From Glycine soja (lineage: Eukaryota; Streptophyta; Magnoliopsida; Fabales; Fabaceae): a DNA stretch of 64,000 nucleotides. Position 1 is the first letter of the stretch; every line of letters starts with the position of its first letter. Under the pieces are notes generated by a model. The model was not told the DNA's origin. It made no database searches and saw only the letters and a program-made list of their open reading frames with translations. Below, piece after piece: positions 61,621-64,000 of the stretch. Location of the stretch: the NCBI RefSeq assembly GCF_004193775.1, contig NC_041011.1, positions 9,947,656 to 10,011,655 of the forward strand, written 5' to 3'. Both the position numbers and the translations under genes were made by a program.

Positions 61621-64000
61621 TCTCCACTGCAATGGAAGTTTACAATAAATTAACATAGACAATATCAATGTGTTAATTCGAAAAAATGTATTGTAATTTT
61701 TTGTAACCTTGGGTCCAATTTCTAGTTGAAGAGGTAAGCATACATTTGCAATTCATTTTGGTTAAGCATCATGTCAACAGTAGGCTTAAACATGCATGTT
61801 ACTTGTTGTTTATTACAATGCCTTGAGTCGTTTTTGTTGGGCAACTAGTACTTGATTGTGTTATGTTGTTTGTTGCTTGTGACTCAATCTTAGGTTTTTT
61901 CATAGATCTAGACCTTGTTATTGGTGGAAAGGACAACTTCCTAAATGAAACAGAACTCTGGGAACAGATGTTACCTTCCTACATTGAAGGACACATTTTT
62001 TATTTGTGAAACAACCGTGATCTTAAAATAATGTTATTATATATGTTAATTTCCAACCTTTGACTAAAGCCCTATCTTGTAGTTACTGAAGAATAATCGT
62101 GATTCACTTTGGCTTTGTGTATTTATAGGACTCTCCTCCAAATTAGTAACAATTTCGTTGCTTAACATTTCTTTCGATTTACCAACTTCTTCCTAGAGAA
62201 AGTTACTTTTAAACATCGATTTTTTGTTTGGCTTGTTGACGTAAGGTTCATCCCCCTATATAAATGGTTTCAATAATGTTGATGTTAGGGATTTTTTGCT
62301 TGTTCTTGGTATGATAATCAGTTTTAGCATAGTAAAAGACACCATTGTTTGACATGTTACGACTCCAGGATTGTTCGTCTGGCCGGGTAGAATGACTTCC
62401 ATTTTTTGGATTGTTCTGTGAAGACATTTCCTTGTTCAATTATATTGTTCCCTTTGTTATATAGGGGAGTACAACTTGTACAAGGGATGTATTTGATTCC
62501 TCTAGTCGGTAAATTCTATTACCAAGTGCCTACATACAACATGGAGCCATTAATGTATATACATGTTCATCAATATTTAGGTTTATATTTTGTATTGTAA
62601 CACATAAAAAAAATGTCGATATTGCAAATTTGGTTGTATTGTATTATGATAGTTGACCTATATAGCCTCCATCAAATCTGGCAACGTGATGTCCTTGTTG
62701 GTGTCAACATTTTGTCCCACAGCGATGCCTTCAACTATTATTGGTGGCCTATTAGGCATCTCACACACTGTTCGTTCGCTTTCTTCTCTATTTGTTACTC
62801 CTGGAGCATCTCCCCTTAACCCTGTTGGAGCCTTATTCCTGGGAATTTTTTATTCATCATACTAACCATGAATAAAAATCTTAATAGTGGAAACATAGTA
62901 GGCTTGGAAAAATCTTACTCGTCAGATCTGATGGTTTTGCTCTGAGTTTCCATTGTTGACTGACGACTTCTACGTCGGTGTGACTATAGTCTCTCTCATA
63001 AAAATGTGTTTGATAAAATCAATCGCAAGTGATTCCATGTCCAAGCCAACACATGGCCGTCCCAACACATTTATAGTTGTAATTTCAATTTCCCATGTAA
63101 TTTCTATACCTTGAAAGAATTCCTTTAAAATAAGTGGGAAGCATGCCAAAGTGACTAGGGTTTCATTGCTATGACAATATTCAATTTTCACACAAGGCAT
63201 TTCCTATCTATCACATTAAATGCGATGTGGACACAATAGTTAACTTAGATTATAATTTTTAGGTTAATTATTTATTTTATTTACAATAATATTTACATTA
63301 CTTATTTAAAACGTTGTTAATATTTACTTATTAAATAAATATAGGTAAAAAATATGTTAAAAGCCACAATTCTATTTTTACATTTATAAATGTAGAATTT
63401 TAATAATTAAACAATTTTAATGTTATCGAAAAACATAACTATTTAAAAGCAAAAATATAATATGATTGTGCTTATACTTGCTAATACAAACAATGTACCA
63501 TTATTTGTTTTTATCAATAAAGGATATCAAATAATTATATATATACATGCACGTAAATAATGACACAAATTTTTTGATAATCACTTAGTTTTCGTCAATC
63601 AACCCTAATCACTAATCCATTATCGTAATTGTTTACTCTTTTCTCCAAAGATTTAAAAGGTGTGTCCAATATAAGCTAGATTCAAAACAAATATTTACAA
63701 AAAAATTTACAAGAACGAAAGAATGCTTCCATAAATAAATAGGTGTTGTCCTTATAAATAATATTTTCAATGTAGAAACTTAAAACTAACATATAAGATA
63801 AAAGTCAATTATTGTCCAATGATATATAAAACATATGTTTTTGTAAAAACCTAAAGTGCATAATGTGTTAACCTTGATTAAAACAAGTTTTCTTTTCTAC
63901 CATTTATGACTTACAAGTATACTGAAGGTCACTACTTGCATAACCTTTGACTCTTCGTGAATCTAAAAACACTCAAGAATTGGTTTGTCACTAAGTCACT
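61621..64000. other. Unassigned AT-rich sequence at the right end
   Basis: Several short open frames (60-76 codons) exist on both strands. The one at 62970-63200 on the minus strand begins MPCVKIEYCH. None has a recognisable domain. It may be the far part of the same decayed element. I saw no terminal repeats that would confirm this. Confidence 0.35.

Noticed and set aside
62970..63200. A 76-codon open frame on the minus strand
   Set aside because: No recognisable domain, and the surrounding sequence looks like decayed transposon. I do not call it a gene.

Overview
The window looks like nuclear DNA of a flowering plant, most likely a legume close to soybean. It is AT-rich, its genes have many introns, its protein genes match land-plant families, and its spacers are full of plant transposon relics. 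The legume placement is inference from the style of the repeats. I see no bacterial features, no CRISPR array, no tRNA or rRNA gene, and nothing that amounts to a new multi-gene system.

Three host genes look intact, all on the minus strand. (1) A Dof zinc-finger transcription factor at 7796-8725. (2) A VIRILIZER homologue at 15450-35826, the large scaffold of the nuclear m6A mRNA methyltransferase complex; I could thread 28 coding exons in frame into 2,182 residues. (3) A DEAH-box RNA helicase of the DExH1 type at 47013-56074; 16 coding exons give 990 residues, and two of its introns appear to use GC instead of GT at the 5' splice site. VIR and DExH1 both act on RNA, but nothing here shows that they are functionally linked.

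Most of the rest is mobile DNA. From left to right: the front of a decayed CACTA transposon (1-2190); LTR-like and Ty1-copia gag scraps (3560-5660); a short inverted-repeat element just upstream of the Dof start codon; and, in VIR intron 23, a hAT element (19521-25327) that carries both a foldback element and a nearly complete Ty1-copia retrotransposon with almost identical LTRs but a broken gag-pol frame. Other VIR introns hold a probable solo LTR and a MITE. Between VIR and DExH1 lies an apparently full-length L1-type LINE (38266-45497) flanked by a target duplication and itself split by a solo LTR with its own 5-bp duplication. A DExH1 intron holds the tail of an RTE-type LINE. To the right of DExH1 there is a decayed FAR1/MULE transposase (57001-59440), with a possible Ulp1-like protease relic on the opposite strand.

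Intergenic AT-rich stretches (5661-7795, 9430-15064, 35960-38250, 45511-47012, 59441-60700, 61621-64000) hold microsatellites, one tandem duplication and a foldback repeat, but no gene I can support.
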